A stretch of DNA of 64,000 nucleotides, from the NCBI GenBank assembly GCA_948470475.1, contig OX419341.1, forward strand, positions 25,809,278-25,873,277. The letters run 5' to 3'. The position numbers and the translations under genes are program-made. This stretch comes from Galaxea fascicularis (lineage: Eukaryota > Cnidaria > Anthozoa > Scleractinia > Euphylliidae). Shown here piece after piece: positions 48,601 to 58,100 of the stretch (its first letter is position 1; every line of letters starts with the position of its first letter). Below the pieces are notes generated by a model that was not told where the DNA came from, searched no databases, and saw nothing but the letters and a program-made list of their open reading frames with translations.

Positions 48601-50785
48601 TATCAAAATTTAATGCGTTCTTGTTGGTTAACAATTAATGCTGCATTTATTTGAAAACTTGGGTCTCATTATTGGCCTTTCTCTTTCTTGTTTTGTTTCA
48701 GAAAACTATCATCATTTGTTCAGTAAGTATTTAATGACGCGGATAACACGATATTCCAATCACTGAGAACTCGAAGCAATAACTGTTTGTTTGTTTTTTT
48801 TTTTGGTGTACTCTTACTACTGAGAGTAGTTCTGGCAGTTTTCACTGTCTTTGAAATCGCTAGGATCCCTCCAGCATTTTTTTATTTATAGGTTTTACAG
48901 TCTTTTCATGAATTATCCTTTATGGGAGGAAATTACGCTCTGAACTTCAAAGCCGCTTTCTTTGCAATTCACTAATAAACGCCTGCTAGCAAATACCGGG
49001 ACCAAACTACTGATTTTTGAAAAAACGCCGTGGTAAAGCAAGGGAAATTTGGCGCCCTTTTTCAAGGCCCCCTCTGCTCTGGAAATTATCAATAAATTTC
49101 GTGTTGCACACATTCTGAAAGTAATCAGGGCAGGGTGCTTAGTAACCTCGCCTTTATCACATCAAAAGTTCGACCAGAACCAGTCACGTGTTTGCCGCAC
49201 GCGTTTTTCCGCGCCCAGTGCTTTCATTTTGCATTTAAGTGCTGATTGATTCGTTACTTTGCTAGACTGACTTGACGAAACTCAATTGGAAACCACACCG
49301 TGCCATTCTGTCTTTATTCTCTAACGTTATTATTACTACGTTGTCTTTAAACTGTTTTGTTTGTGACTTAGGGGTCTTGACCCGTCTAAAGATTGTGTGT
49401 ATGGAAAACGAGAAGAGAGAGGCGAAGAAGAAATATCTGGACAGTCAAAAGATGTACGTCAAGGAAATGCTGGGGAGACCTATGGAGAAACTTAATGTAA
49501 GGACGCTCAGTTTGTGCTTGGACCTATTGGCAAAGACCCATTTGGGAAGTTTGACACTGGACTTTTGTCTTATTCACGTAGAGGGTGAAACATTGTCAAT
49601 GACAGTGCCTTTCGCGCGCGGGGGGGGGGGGGGAGGGGTCTGATGGACGTGGCGGCGGGGGGGGGGGGAGAACTTCTACAGTACCCAACACGGAATTTCC
49701 CGCTACTTTGGTCAATGCGCACACATCAACAAATCTGTTCGTCTTACTTTTCCAGTGGTTAGTGTTTTCGTTGTTACTTGGTATTCTCTCGTTTTATACC
49801 ATGTCTAAAGTATATTGTATCATCTAAATAGTGCGCAATAAACTCAAACTGATACTTGTTTCACCGCAGATCTTCTTCGAAGGAGTACAAGAGTGTATAG
49901 CGGCGGGTGTCAAAGAGGACGAGGTCGGATATCAGCTGGCTTTCAGTAAACAAGAACTGAGAAAGTGTATCAAAGAGTACCCGGCGAAGGAGCTCAAGAA
50001 AGGATTAGAGCAGCTGTACAAAAAGGTCGAGAAGCATTTGTGTGAAGAGGAGAATTTGCTTCAGGTGAGCGTTAGAAACGCTCAGTAGATTTGCGTTGTC
50101 GAGTGTGAACATCACAGTAAAATGATCATTACTGGACCGGTAAACTTAAAGAAAGTGAATTACCTATATTTACCCTTTGCAGTGTTTTTAAAGCTTGAAG
50201 GCTACTGGAGCCGAGCAAATAACAATTCAAAACATAAACGGCATAACACGGTTAAGAAACCCAACCCGCAGGGGGCGAACCAGTTGGCTATTTACAAACC
50301 AGTGGATCGCATCACATCCCTGCGGTAATTTGGTGGTTAAGATGTGAAACGTTTTCCTCTCCAGGGTCAAAATTATACGCTATTCAGGGGTTTCAATAAG
50401 TTTTGAAATAGCCGTCTGAGCTTGCTAAAGTAAGCGGCGACCTGATTAATTGTTTTTAATCATTTTAGTGGAATCTAGACAAAGTAGGCGGTTGTGAGAG
50501 GTAAATTCTGACAAACTAGGCGGCGATTTTCGCCGGTTGCCGGCTTCTAATGAAACCCCTGCAGTATTCATCGCCTTCTTTTTTTTTCCCTCTACCCTTT
50601 TAATCTCTTGAATTTTTTACACCGCTTTGCAGGTTGTGTGGCACTCGATGCAGGATGAGTTTATTCAGCAGTACAAGCATTTTGAAGATCTCATTCAACG
50701 TTGCTATCCTGGATCAATGATCAATCTTGAAGTGACCATTAATGATATCCTAACATACTTTTCAAACATCGCCCAGTCTCACTGA
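30664..50785 (+). CDS. EXOC1: Exocyst complex component 1 (Sec3), complete, 25 coding exons
   Basis: Sec3 is the exocyst subunit that marks plasma-membrane sites where secretory vesicles are tethered. Exons: 30664-30787, 32028-32155, 32356-32451, 33069-33129, 33852-33911, 34494-34627, 35400-35525, 36348-36449, 37229-37361, 38560-38669, 39192-39341, 40719-40812, 41713-41939, 43621-43716, 44158-44246, 44766-44804, 45510-45551, 46100-46180, 46526-46661, 47304-47387, 47976-48129, 48702-48722, 49372-49496, 49870-50064, 50633-50785. All phases agree, giving 919 residues (human about 894). The start [13 protein letters not shown] matches the vertebrate N terminus; an in-frame ATG 13 codons upstream (30625) is possible. 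The order is a PIP2/Rho-binding PH-like domain (exons 1-4), an acidic linker, a coiled coil (exons 6-9), a Ser-rich linker (exons 13-17) and the helical Sec3 C-terminal domain, with [31 protein letters not shown] and the end SNIAQSH. Weak donors GTCAGT (exons 8, 20) and GTCTGT (exon 13). Confidence 0.96.
30793..30922. repeat. Nested inverted duplication in EXOC1 intron 1
   Basis: Outer arms 30793-30821 and 30894-30922 are 29-bp perfect reverse complements. Inner arms 30854-30873 and 30875-30894 are 20-bp perfect reverse complements around one base. The right outer and inner arms touch, while the left ones are separated by 32 bases. The left outer arm starts five bases after the exon 1 donor. 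Confidence 0.85.
31572..31935. repeat. TIR element, GGCCCGGTTCAGA family, copy 1
   Basis: Begins AGACCCAGTTCAGACGCC and ends GAGCGGCATCTGAAGCGGGCCT, with internal copies of CTGATTCAGACG. A shorter relative is at 59808-59990. Confidence 0.6.
32783..32946. repeat. MITE, AGGGCTGTCA family, copy 3 (best ends)
   Basis: Perfect 10-bp terminal inverted repeats AGGGCTGTCA and TGACAGCCCT. In EXOC1 intron 3. Confidence 0.85.
33220..33407 (+). mobile_element. tRNA-derived SINE, family A
   Basis: A tRNA-like head with an A-box-like region (GTGTGAGAGCACTTGCC) and B box (GAGTTCGATTTCC), then GTTGGTTCTCTAGTCTGCTC, TTTTTCTCTGGGTACTACAG and a 3' end AACATTTGATTTGATTTGAG. In EXOC1 intron 4. Confidence 0.8.
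35809..36015. repeat. TIR element, AGGGGTGGCGAATGGTA family, copy 1
   Basis: Starts AGGGGTGGTGAATGGTACC, has GGTCTTG/TCTTGAAGTC-rich inner sequence, and ends TTTTACCATTTGCTGCC. Related to 45202-45391 and 56048-56250. Confidence 0.6.
36922..37159. repeat. MITE, GGCCCNGTTGTTC family, copy 1
   Basis: Ends GGGCCTGGTTGTTCGAAAGC and GCTTTTGAACAACTGGGCC are inverted, and the subterminal CGATTAACGCTAATCC also pairs. It ends 69 bases before EXOC1 exon 9. Confidence 0.8.
37441..37587. repeat. MITE, GGCCCNGTTGTTC family, copy 2
   Basis: Ends GGCCCCAGTTGTTCAAAGG and CGTTTGAACAACAGGGGCC. The interior has four GGATAGCGCTATCCA or ATCCAGTGGATA palindromes. It starts 79 bases after EXOC1 exon 9. Confidence 0.85.
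37590..37765. repeat. Dispersed repeat also found at 52370-52560
   Basis: Shares GACACAGTTCTGGGA, the block around AACTCTAACAAAGC, and AGAGGATCTTCCA with 52370-52560 in the same orientation. Type unknown. Confidence 0.5.
37914..38427. repeat. Exact tandem duplication, 257-bp unit x2
   Basis: 37914-38170 and 38171-38427 appear identical at every base by eye. Non-coding, in EXOC1 intron 9. It is either very recent or an assembly artefact. Confidence 0.85.
39940..40240. repeat. Probable TIR element with AGTGAATAGT ends
   Basis: AGTGAATAGTTAAC on the left and AAAGTACTATTCACTT on the right are imperfect inverted repeats. Inner GAGGTGAATAGTACTTTGC and TCACCTCCGAG form a smaller foldback. In EXOC1 intron 11. 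Confidence 0.45.
40257..40366 (+). mobile_element. Headless SINE (tail copy of family B)
   Basis: Same sequence as the tail of the element at 40459-40632 (ACTCTGATTTCTTTTCAGTT through CACGGGCATATTACACCAT) but without the tRNA-like head. Confidence 0.7.
40459..40632 (+). mobile_element. tRNA-derived SINE, family B, with Thr-like head
   Basis: A 73-nt head (40459-40531) carries A box GGCTCAGTGG and B box GGTTCGATTCC with anticodon-position GGT and a poorly paired anticodon stem. The tail follows. It ends about 85 bases before EXOC1 exon 12. Confidence 0.75.
42115..42160. repeat. (GCCC)n-rich tract
   Basis: Repeated GCCC/CCCG units in EXOC1 intron 13, just upstream of the LINE insertion point. 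Confidence 0.7.
42193..43261 (-). mobile_element. 5'-truncated LINE (L1-like non-LTR retrotransposon) in EXOC1 intron 13
   Basis: The insertion lies between two copies of TTCGTTGCGTTGTT (42193-42206 and 43248-43261), a 14-bp target-site duplication. The minus-strand 3' end is A-rich (a long T run after 42207 on the plus strand). Confidence 0.85.
42404..43246 (-). pseudogene. C-terminal part of a LINE ORF2 (zf-RVT region)
   Basis: One minus-strand frame is open across the insertion except for a single TAG at 42851-42853. It encodes [17 protein letters not shown] sequence. A zinc-knuckle pattern with C-x2-C and H-x4-C (CTFCN...HLFFYC) follows, then FWDEFESYW, typical of the region after the reverse transcriptase in L1-like elements. 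The polymerase and endonuclease are missing through 5' truncation. Clade assignment is inference. Confidence 0.75.
45202..45391. repeat. TIR element, AGGGGTGGCGAATGGTA family, copy 2
   Basis: Ends AGGGGTGGCGAATGGTA and TACCATGGCCACCCCT. The interior TTTCGGTCTCGACGTTTCG is repetitive. In EXOC1 intron 16. Confidence 0.8.
46742..46955. repeat. Minisatellite of about 45-50 bp units
   Basis: Four to five imperfect copies of a unit containing CACTGCTTTCCCGCGCGTG and TTTTCCCGTGCTT. In EXOC1 intron 19. Confidence 0.7.
49620..49670. repeat. Poly-G tracts
   Basis: Two runs of ten or more G about 30 bases apart in EXOC1 intron 23. Possible G-quadruplex sites on the coding strand of the transcript. Confidence 0.6.
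50385..50561. repeat. MITE, CAGGGGTTTCA family, copy 3
   Basis: Ends CAGGGGTTTCAATAAG and CTAATGAAACCCCTG. Closely similar to 63542-63718 in opposite orientation. In EXOC1 intron 24, 71 bases before the last exon. Confidence 0.85.
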
Positions 50786-50810
50786 GCACAATTGATCGGT
50801 CGAGATGAAG

Positions 50811-51170
50811 GAGCTTAAGCAACAACGACGACGATGGCAACGAGAACGCCACAAAACAATGGGATTAATGAGCCAAAGCAATACTCTGCACGTGCGTTTT
50901 ACATTTTGGTACATTTCTTTGCCGTCCTCTGCAAACCAACAACGTGAAATGACCAAATGTTAGGTTTTTTCGAGAACGTGAGCGCATGACGGCAAGTTTT
51001 TCTTTCGTTTCTTTACTTTAACACCGTTCACAGTAATTTAGTTCCTGGACAGCTCGCCAGCATTTTTCACGTTAAACAAATTGGAATAATCGCGAAAGAG
51101 TTACAGAAACGAGAAGTTATATTTTGAAGTGACCTTCTCGTTGTCATCGTCGTCGTCGTTGCTTAAGCTC
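50811..51170. repeat. TIR element directly after the EXOC1 stop, copy 1
   Basis: Ends GAGCTTAAGCAACAACGACG and CGTCGTCGTTGCTTAAGCTC are near-perfect inverted repeats of about 36 bp. It begins 25 bases after the stop codon, so it probably forms much of the 3' UTR. Confidence 0.85.
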
Positions 51171-51178
51171 CCTATCAG

Positions 51179-51546
51179 GGTATTTCAGAAACGAAGGCGG
51201 CAACGGCAACGCGAGAACACCACAAAACAATAGGTTTAATGGGCAAACAATCGCTCTGCACGTGCGTTTTACACTTTGGTACATTTCTTTGCCGTCCTCC
51301 GCAAAACAACAACGTGAAAGGACAAAATTTTATGTTTTCTCGAAAACGCGAGCGCATGACGGCAAAGTTTTCTTTCGTATTCCTTGCTTTAATGCCGTTC
51401 ATAGTAATTCTGTTCCTGGAGAGTTGGCCAGCATTTTCCAAGTTAAACACATTTTAATAATCGCGAAAGACATACAGAAACAAGAAGTTATATTTTGAAA
51501 TGACGTTACTTTCGTTGCCGTCGCCGTTGTTGCTGCTAAAAGTCCC
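51179..51546. repeat. TIR element, copy 2 in tandem
   Basis: Same interior as 50811-51170 with moderate divergence (TGCACGTGCGTTTTACA, TTTGGTACATTTCTTTGCCG, GAGCGCATGACGGCAA). Ends AACGAAGGCGGCAACGGCAA and TTGCCGTCGCCGTTGTTGC. Same orientation. Confidence 0.8.
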
Positions 51547-51744
51547 GATGAAGTGTGGTCGCGGACGCTTCAATGGAATTTTTCGCTGATGTGTAAACCG
51601 CGAAAGAACTGATAATCCGATATTGGACAGTAATGAGAAGGCGATAAACAGTAAATTTATCAAGAGAATTACTATTACAATTATAATTTTCTATGGCGCA
51701 ATTCTTATATAAATATATTCGAATGTGCCCTTTGGTTGGACACA

Positions 51745-51925
51745 AGGGGTGGTCACAGCCAGGGTTCGCTACGTTCCTAGTGGTTCTTTAACGTCCCAGA
51801 GAATCAATTATAAAGAGTTGTGAGACGGGGCGTACGATTTATCATCCTTATCCGAGAAGACTAGAAAGTCTAACCATTTGCAGACGTCAGATGCCATTTG
51901 CAGAGTGGGACTTTTGAATAATTCC
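51745..51925. mobile_element. Partial repeat related to the SINE at 55595-55866
   Basis: Shares GTGGTTCTTTAACGTCCCA, GTGAGACGGG, TCCTTATCCGAGAAGACTAG and AACCATTTGCAGA with that element, in the same orientation, but lacks the tRNA-like head. Confidence 0.6.
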
Positions 51926-52369
51926 CAATCTAAAGTAGACGAACGGAAAATAAGTATTTGCTACTCACTAGAATGCAGTTTGCTGTAAAATTTGAAATTC
52001 TATTGTTTGACCTAAAAATGAGTGAAGGAAGTGGATGGAATTTCAGCGCCCAAGACGCTATATCCATTGCACATTTTGGATCAAGCGGCCGGGGCTTTCG
52101 TTTGATCGGATTACATATAATCTTTTAGAAATACATTTACGGTACAATTTTGTTGTTTGGACCGAGAATGGGTTCATTTTTAGATGTTACACTACCCGCC
52201 TTGATTGGCTCTTGCTACATCCGGGTATTGTACGTTTGAGCCACGTATCTTTGTTTTACAAATAAATGAATTGAATGAATGTATAAGCACCGTGCTACCT
52301 ATTGCTGGTATACAGTTAGTTGGATACGGGGTAGATGAGATTGCATGCGGCCCAGTTAGAGTTGTTGTA

Positions 52370-52560
52370 TCACCGGGGGTGACAACTCTAACAAGGCCTG
52401 TTTCGGGAGAAAACAAACTTGGAAATTGTGCCGGGAATCGGGTGACTTGGGAATTTTTTTCGGGAAATATGACACAGTTCTGGGATATTACAGGAAGAAA
52501 AAGCAAAGTTTGACATTTTTACAAGAATGTCACCGAAAACCTCGGGAGGATCTTCCAAAT
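52370..52560. repeat. Dispersed repeat, second copy of the 37.6 kb family
   Basis: Shares GACACAGTTCTGGGA and GAGGATCTTCCAA with 37590-37765. Confidence 0.5.
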
Positions 52561-52650
52561 TTTAGGGACTCAAAGTTACACATTTGTTAGGGTTGTGACC
52601 CTTTTAAGCGGTACATTCCTTGGGGTATTTTGACGGAAGTCTTCTGTTAA

Positions 52651-52800
52651 GAAGGAGCAGGGTTGGCGCAGTGGTGAGGGCGCTCGCCTTCCACCAATGT
52701 GTCCCGGATTCGATTCCCGGACTCAGCGTCATAAGTGGGCTAGGTTTGTTGGTTCTCTCCTCTGCTCCGAGAGGTTTATTTTTCTGCGACATCAACAACA
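52651..52800 (+). mobile_element. tRNA-derived SINE, family A
   Basis: Head GGGTTGGCGCAGTGGTGAGG with B box GGATTCGATTCCC, then TTGTTGGTTCTCTCCTCTGC. The tail is replaced by other sequence after 52780. Confidence 0.8.
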
Positions 52801-53211
52801 TCAGCGATAATCTTATTTAACCAATGGGAAATGAAAAGCTATATCTAGTACAATTTGAAAGCATCCAGGAGCCAAATAAACTAAAATTTTCCAGTTGGCC
52901 CCTACAACTACAACAAAAAACAAACAAACAACAGATACACACATTTAAAAACTAAGACAAAAGTAAGCACATATAAGGTAGTCGTTGGCATAATTTTACT
53001 TACTAGATTAAGTTTTGAGAAGAAACTCTTTTACTTTGCCCGGAAATGTAAAAGTGTTGAGATTTTTCAAGCTAGTTGGAAGATCTTGCTATAGAGGTCA
53101 ACCACAATTCATTGAAGATACAGATTGTTTTCCAATGTTGGTTCTTGAGCACGGCTTGTAAAAATGTTTGTCAGTGGCATATCTTGAGTTATAACTGTGA
53201 ACATCATTAGG

Positions 53212-54185
53212 GACGGGCCATTAGAAATGTGATGGCGAGGGGGGGGGGGTGGGTGGGGAAAAAACCAAAAAAAATTCATGCAAAGGAAAATGCCAAGAAA
53301 AAAAATTCACGCAAAGAAGAAGGTAAAGAAAAAAATTCATGCAGAAGGAAGGTCCAATTGTGACTTTTATTTAATAATTATATAATGTTTGCCAGTGTCT
53401 ATTAAAAATAATTCTTATTCAAAATATTCTTGGATTGACATTTTAGCGTGGAGGCTCCCGGCTTGGAGGAGCACAACGGCGCGAAGCGCTGAGCAGAGGG
53501 AGGGGGGGGAGCCTGGACGCAAGGCGCTGATTGGTTGATTTTAATTATTCATGACGTAGCCTTAGTTTTCGTGTGTCATTGTTTGTTTACTGTTTTGGAT
53601 TTTGACTTCCGGCGCGCGCTGATTGGTTGACATTTGACAGTTATAAAGATAAGTTCTGCGCAGGGGTCTTGTGGGAGGTAGCCGCGATTTAATAAGACGC
53701 GTGCAGGCTCTTCCTTCCTGTGTCCCCACCATCCCACCGCCTGATTGAACGGGGACCCTGTTCGCAGGCCAAGGGCACTACAGAGGGGCTGTGTTGGTGA
53801 ATGGAGTATGGCATCATTATGATGGGCTGTGGAAGAGGAATTCCAGAGGGCAGTGACTGCAAAAATGTACAGGGAAGCCGTCCACTCCAAGTGGCTTCCT
53901 CCTCTCTCACTGTGAGTACATTTTCGAAAAGATTTTGCATTGAAAAGTGGCCTGTATCCTTTGATCTGTTGTGGGTGTAGAATAACTTATAAATCACAAA
54001 AACATAGATAATGAATCAAGATTTCACTGTTAAAAAAGTCAATATTTGTCTTAAAAAAAATTCGTGCAGGGGGTTTCACCAGGAAAAAAAATTCCTGCCC
54101 AAGCAGTGCGCGAAAAAAAATCGTACCAGCTGAAAATCCCCCATCCCCCCCCCCCCCCCATCACTTTTCTAATGGTCCGCCCTTA
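53212..54185. mobile_element. About 1-kb TIR element with a GC-rich core
   Basis: Ends AGGGACGGGCCATTAGAAATGTGATGG and CCATCACTTTTCTAATGGTCCGCCCTTA are inverted repeats, each bordered inside by G or C runs. The A-rich subterminal parts repeat AAAAAATTCATGCA-like units on both sides. The core (about 53450-53930) is CpG-rich with a TATAAAG and a donor-like CACTGTGAGTAC. No complete transposase is seen. Confidence 0.7.
53770..53855 (+). pseudogene. Possible captured exon resembling a cysteine peptidase (USP-type) C terminus
   Basis: After an acceptor-like TTCGCAG, one frame reads QGHYRGAVLVNGVWHHYDGL and then a few residues to TGA. The G-H-Y...W-H-H-Y-D pattern resembles the catalytic His region of ubiquitin-specific peptidases. 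It is too short to assign with confidence. Confidence 0.3.
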
Positions 54186-54379
54186 GCATATACTGAAAAT
54201 AGTTATCAAAGATGTTTGGTAGTGCTTTGCTATGCCAACTACTAGTATGTGCAAATTTAAGTGCTTGTATCTTAGAGGCAGCTGAAAGGATATCTAGGAG
54301 GTTCATAAGAGGAGGTACACTTTGAATGTTCTTTCCACGAGAAGTGGCAAAGAATATTGTTCTAATTTTAGTTATTTCT

Positions 54380-54450
54380 AGTTTTAGACCCACTTCCCCG
54401 TGCACTTTCTCCGGCTTTCCCCTCTCCTCAAAAACCAACATTTGATTTAA
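54380..54450 (+). mobile_element. SINE family A tail fragment
   Basis: TTTCTCCGGCTTTCCCCTCTC followed by AAAAACCAACATTTGATTTAATT matches the 3' end of the 33220-33407 SINE. No head. Confidence 0.55.
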
Positions 54451-54520
54451 TTAGAGTTTATTTGATTTACAGTTTCCCCAATTAGTAGAGCACCTGTGTT
54501 CAGCTAGAACGATTTGAGAC

Positions 54521-54914
54521 TTAGGCCCCGTTCAGACTAGGTGCCTGTGCCCGGTTCTCGGGAACGGGCACTGGTCTGAACATAGCTTTTTGTTGGTGCC
54601 CGCGCACAAATCTGAGCACCGTGCCCGGGCACAGGCACTACCTCCAAGGGTAGTACTCGGGCACCGTTCCCGGGCACGGGAACTTGTCTGAACACGTTTT
54701 CATGTGTTCCCACGTTTTTTCCCGTGTTTCCTTATGATGCAGTCACAAAAATGGCAGCAATATTGCGGAGTACTCAAAAAGATAAACTGGGCACTAAGCC
54801 TTCTGCACTAGTGTGAACATCCTCGGTCCAGGGCACTGAGGTGTCTGGACAGCGTCCTTTTTAGTGCCCGGGAACGGTGCCGCGGAACGGGCACTTAGTC
54901 TGAACGGGGCCTTA
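54521..54914. repeat. TIR element, TTAGGCCCCGTTCAGAC ends
   Basis: Left TTAGGCCCCGTTCAGACTAG and right TTAGTCTGAACGGGGCCTTA are inverted. The interior repeats GTGCCCGGGAACGG-like units in both directions. 230 bp upstream of the NUDT6 start. Confidence 0.85.
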
Positions 54915-55069
54915 GAGACTTATTACAACCATCAAGCGTGGGTGTGTGCAAGCGTGCGTGTGTGAGAGTCAGGTAACGAAGCAAGAGAAAGCGCGCGAAT
55001 CATCGATGCCAGCGCAGGAGCCCAGCGCAGACAGATTGAACCCTTTAGGACTGGAACTAGGTTCTGAAG

Positions 55070-55124
55070 AAAATGGCGGATAATCATGGCGGATGAGAAA
55101 GTTAAAATCAGTTCTGTTGTGTAA
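55070..55124 (+). promoter_or_regulatory. ATGGCGG motifs and two short upstream reading frames
   Basis: ATGGCGG occurs at 55073 and 55086, like the YY1-type element often found at animal transcription starts. If transcribed, they open a 7-codon frame (55073-55096) and an overlapping 12-codon frame (55086-55124), both ending before the NUDT6 ATG. Confidence 0.4.
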
Positions 55125-55144
55125 ACGTTTAGAATTTAGAGAGT

Positions 55145-58100
55145 ATGCTTCGCATACTCAACAGATCTGCCACCCTGAGTGTAACAGGAATTCCTTTTTG
55201 CCGAAAAAGGCATACTTCTCTAGGAATTTCTTGTTTGAAATGGGACAGGGCAGAGTTCAATGGAGTTGATGTAAACTTAAGTCAGCTGGGAGACAACTGT
55301 TCGCTGAAAGAGTTTGACGCGAGATTAAAAGGTAGGATAATGCTAAGCCATATTGTTATTGTGAACAGTCGAAACCGTGTTGGGAGAGAATCCTTTAACT
55401 TCTTTGCAGCTGAAAACTGGTATGTATAGGTGGTTTTCATCGCCGCCATGCTGGTATGGCTCAAAGCGCTTTACAACACTTTTTGGGGACTTTGCCAGAC
55501 TGCTTTGACTGCAATTGACTGCCACGCAGTTTACAATCTCATTTGAATGAATAGTAGGATCAACACAGGTGCCCCCAGAACAGAATAAGTTATAGACCAT
55601 CACACCGGGGACTACGTCCCCTACTCTTTTCGATCAGTGTGTGGGTTCTTTAACGTCCCACACCAGTACTGTGAGACGGGACCTCCGGTTTTATCGTCCT
55701 TATCCGAGAAGACTAGAAACTTTAACCATTTGCAGATGTCATTACAACAGTAGCATTTTCTCCTCAGTTATTTAAAGACCCTGAGTGTTGGTCTGGCCTG
55801 GGCTTGAACCCCCGACCTCCCGCACAGCAGTCCGGTGCTCTACCACTGAGCCAACCGGTCGGCGGTTGTCACAATGTGAATGTGCCAGACTGCAATATCC
55901 TATCATGCTCAGTTGGGTTCATTGTTTGATGATGACAGTCACGGAAAATTGTCACAGTGTGGTCTGAAACATGGTCAGGAGCTTGAAATCTTCAAGTTGG
56001 TATTAAACACCACCCTGCCAGTGAAATTAATTTTCCAGTGAGAATAAGGAGTGGCAAATGACTTCAAAACATACGTTCTCGCAGAATTTTTATCAAATTT
56101 CACCAGTCTCACCCTCTCGATATTTTTCATGACGTCTCGGAGTCTCAATTTCTTTTGCAAGGCTAAGAAAGTCTTGGGCTTGCAGAAATTATATTAGTCT
56201 CGCTGTCTTGCAAAGTCTCAGATTTACAGCTGTACCATTCACCATCCTTACAATAGCTCCATCTAGTTCAGCATAACATAACCAACACAGCTAACTCTTA
56301 GTAACCACAACAAATTTATTATAAAACTCATTCTAATCAACCAAATCTTCTGTTTTTTTAAGAGAGTATTTTGCATTGGAGGAGGGATGCAAAGAAGTCT
56401 GTTTGGATGAAAGTGCCCATTGCTCAGAGTTATTTGATTCCAGTAGCATATCACCATGGCTTTAATTATCATCATGCTGTTGGTAACTATGCCATGCTTT
56501 TAAAATGGCTTCCTCAGCAAGTAACCTGCAGTGTTCCACCTTACGCAACACACCAAATCGGAGTTGCAGGTAATGGTTTTAAGTCTCCACAATGAGGAAA
56601 ATAATTTGAATTTTTATCTTAGTGAGTTGACACCTGCACTGTGAAATTGAATTGATTACTAACAGATGGGATTCACAACTTCCACTTGATGGTACAGGGT
56701 GTATTGCAAATGTTATTACCGGTACATCAACCTTTGTTCTTCAAATCAAAATTCATTAAATCAATTAAAAAAAACAGCACTGAGAATTTGCAGTCAAAAT
56801 AGTTCTGGGTATGTTTCTCCAGAAAATGTACTAGTGTTTTTTTACAATGGGCCAGTAAATTCAATCTTCTAAAAATGCTGTGTTTTGCAGGAATGGTTAT
56901 CAATGAGGAAAAGAATGAAGTACTAGTTGTTCAGGACAAGCATAAGGTGTTTGTTTTACTTTTATCAATGTAACAGTCATTATTGATCTTTACTTTATAC
57001 ACTGTTCCTCAGCCAGAATAGAGGTGGGTCTGTCATCATGTGATACGGCAAGGTACCTACATGTATGATGCCATAATTTACATTCAAGTGCTCCCCCCGT
57101 CCCCTCTTCCCTTTCAACCCCAAATCAAGTTCAAAAGTCAAGCCTCTCTGTAGAGCCTACAGGCATTGTCTGTTGGATCCCAGATCCAAGATCCCAGTGT
57201 TCCAGGCTTGGAGTGCACGAACAAAATAATGTGTTAGAGTGTATCATTCATTTCAAATAATGTAAATCTTTGAGCAGTGCTTGAGCTCCTTGAATTAATC
57301 CTGCAACAAATTTTGTTTGTTTTCAAACTTTGTCATAGAAATTTGAGCGAATTATTTTAAATTAGTAATCAGTAATTTACTTCAGTTTTTTTGCTTTTTA
57401 AAGTTCAAGTGAACTTTAAATATTGACTAGAGCTCTGTCTAATTCATCTTTGTGTAATTTCAATTTATTCAAGATTAGATATGGACAAATTAAGAAGGCT
57501 GTATGGAAATTCCCTGGTGGCCTGTCAGATGAAGGAGAAAGTATTGGTAGGAAACATTCAGTTGTTTGCATATTTCTTTTTTTACTTCTTAGGTTAATAA
57601 TTAACCTTGTGAACAATAATTTGTGGGGCCATGTAACATTTCAGTGCCATGCAGTCTTCATATTACATCTTTGGAGCTCCGTGTTTAACTTGTTTATTAT
57701 AAAACATATTACTTTTTCAGAGGACACAGCTATCCGTGAAGTCTATGAAGAGACAGGGGTGAAGTCAGGTACTGTACGGTAAAGATAATAATTTTACCTT
57801 ATTTATGAATTCTTTTTGCTATTGTTATACATAATGATTGGCAAATTTATTTTGAATTAAATTAATTTGACAGTAGTGTGACGTATAAAGTAGAACTTGT
57901 ACTATAAGAAAGTCCTCATCTATGTTAAGATTGGTTATGTGACATGTTGTCTAGATGTTTCATGGAGCCCAATTTCTGTATTCATCTACTATTGCTCATT
58001 AAATTTTGTTTGAATACAACTACAGTCAAAATATCAAACATTGCCTTTACAGGGGTAAAGTTCAGTTGGTTTCTAAAAAACTGACCATCTCTACCAGTGC

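Noticed and set aside
53576..53997. Minus-strand protein inside the 53-54 kb TIR element
   Set aside because: The two overlapping frames are GC-driven and look like no known transposase; the plus-strand reading has the only suggestive motif.
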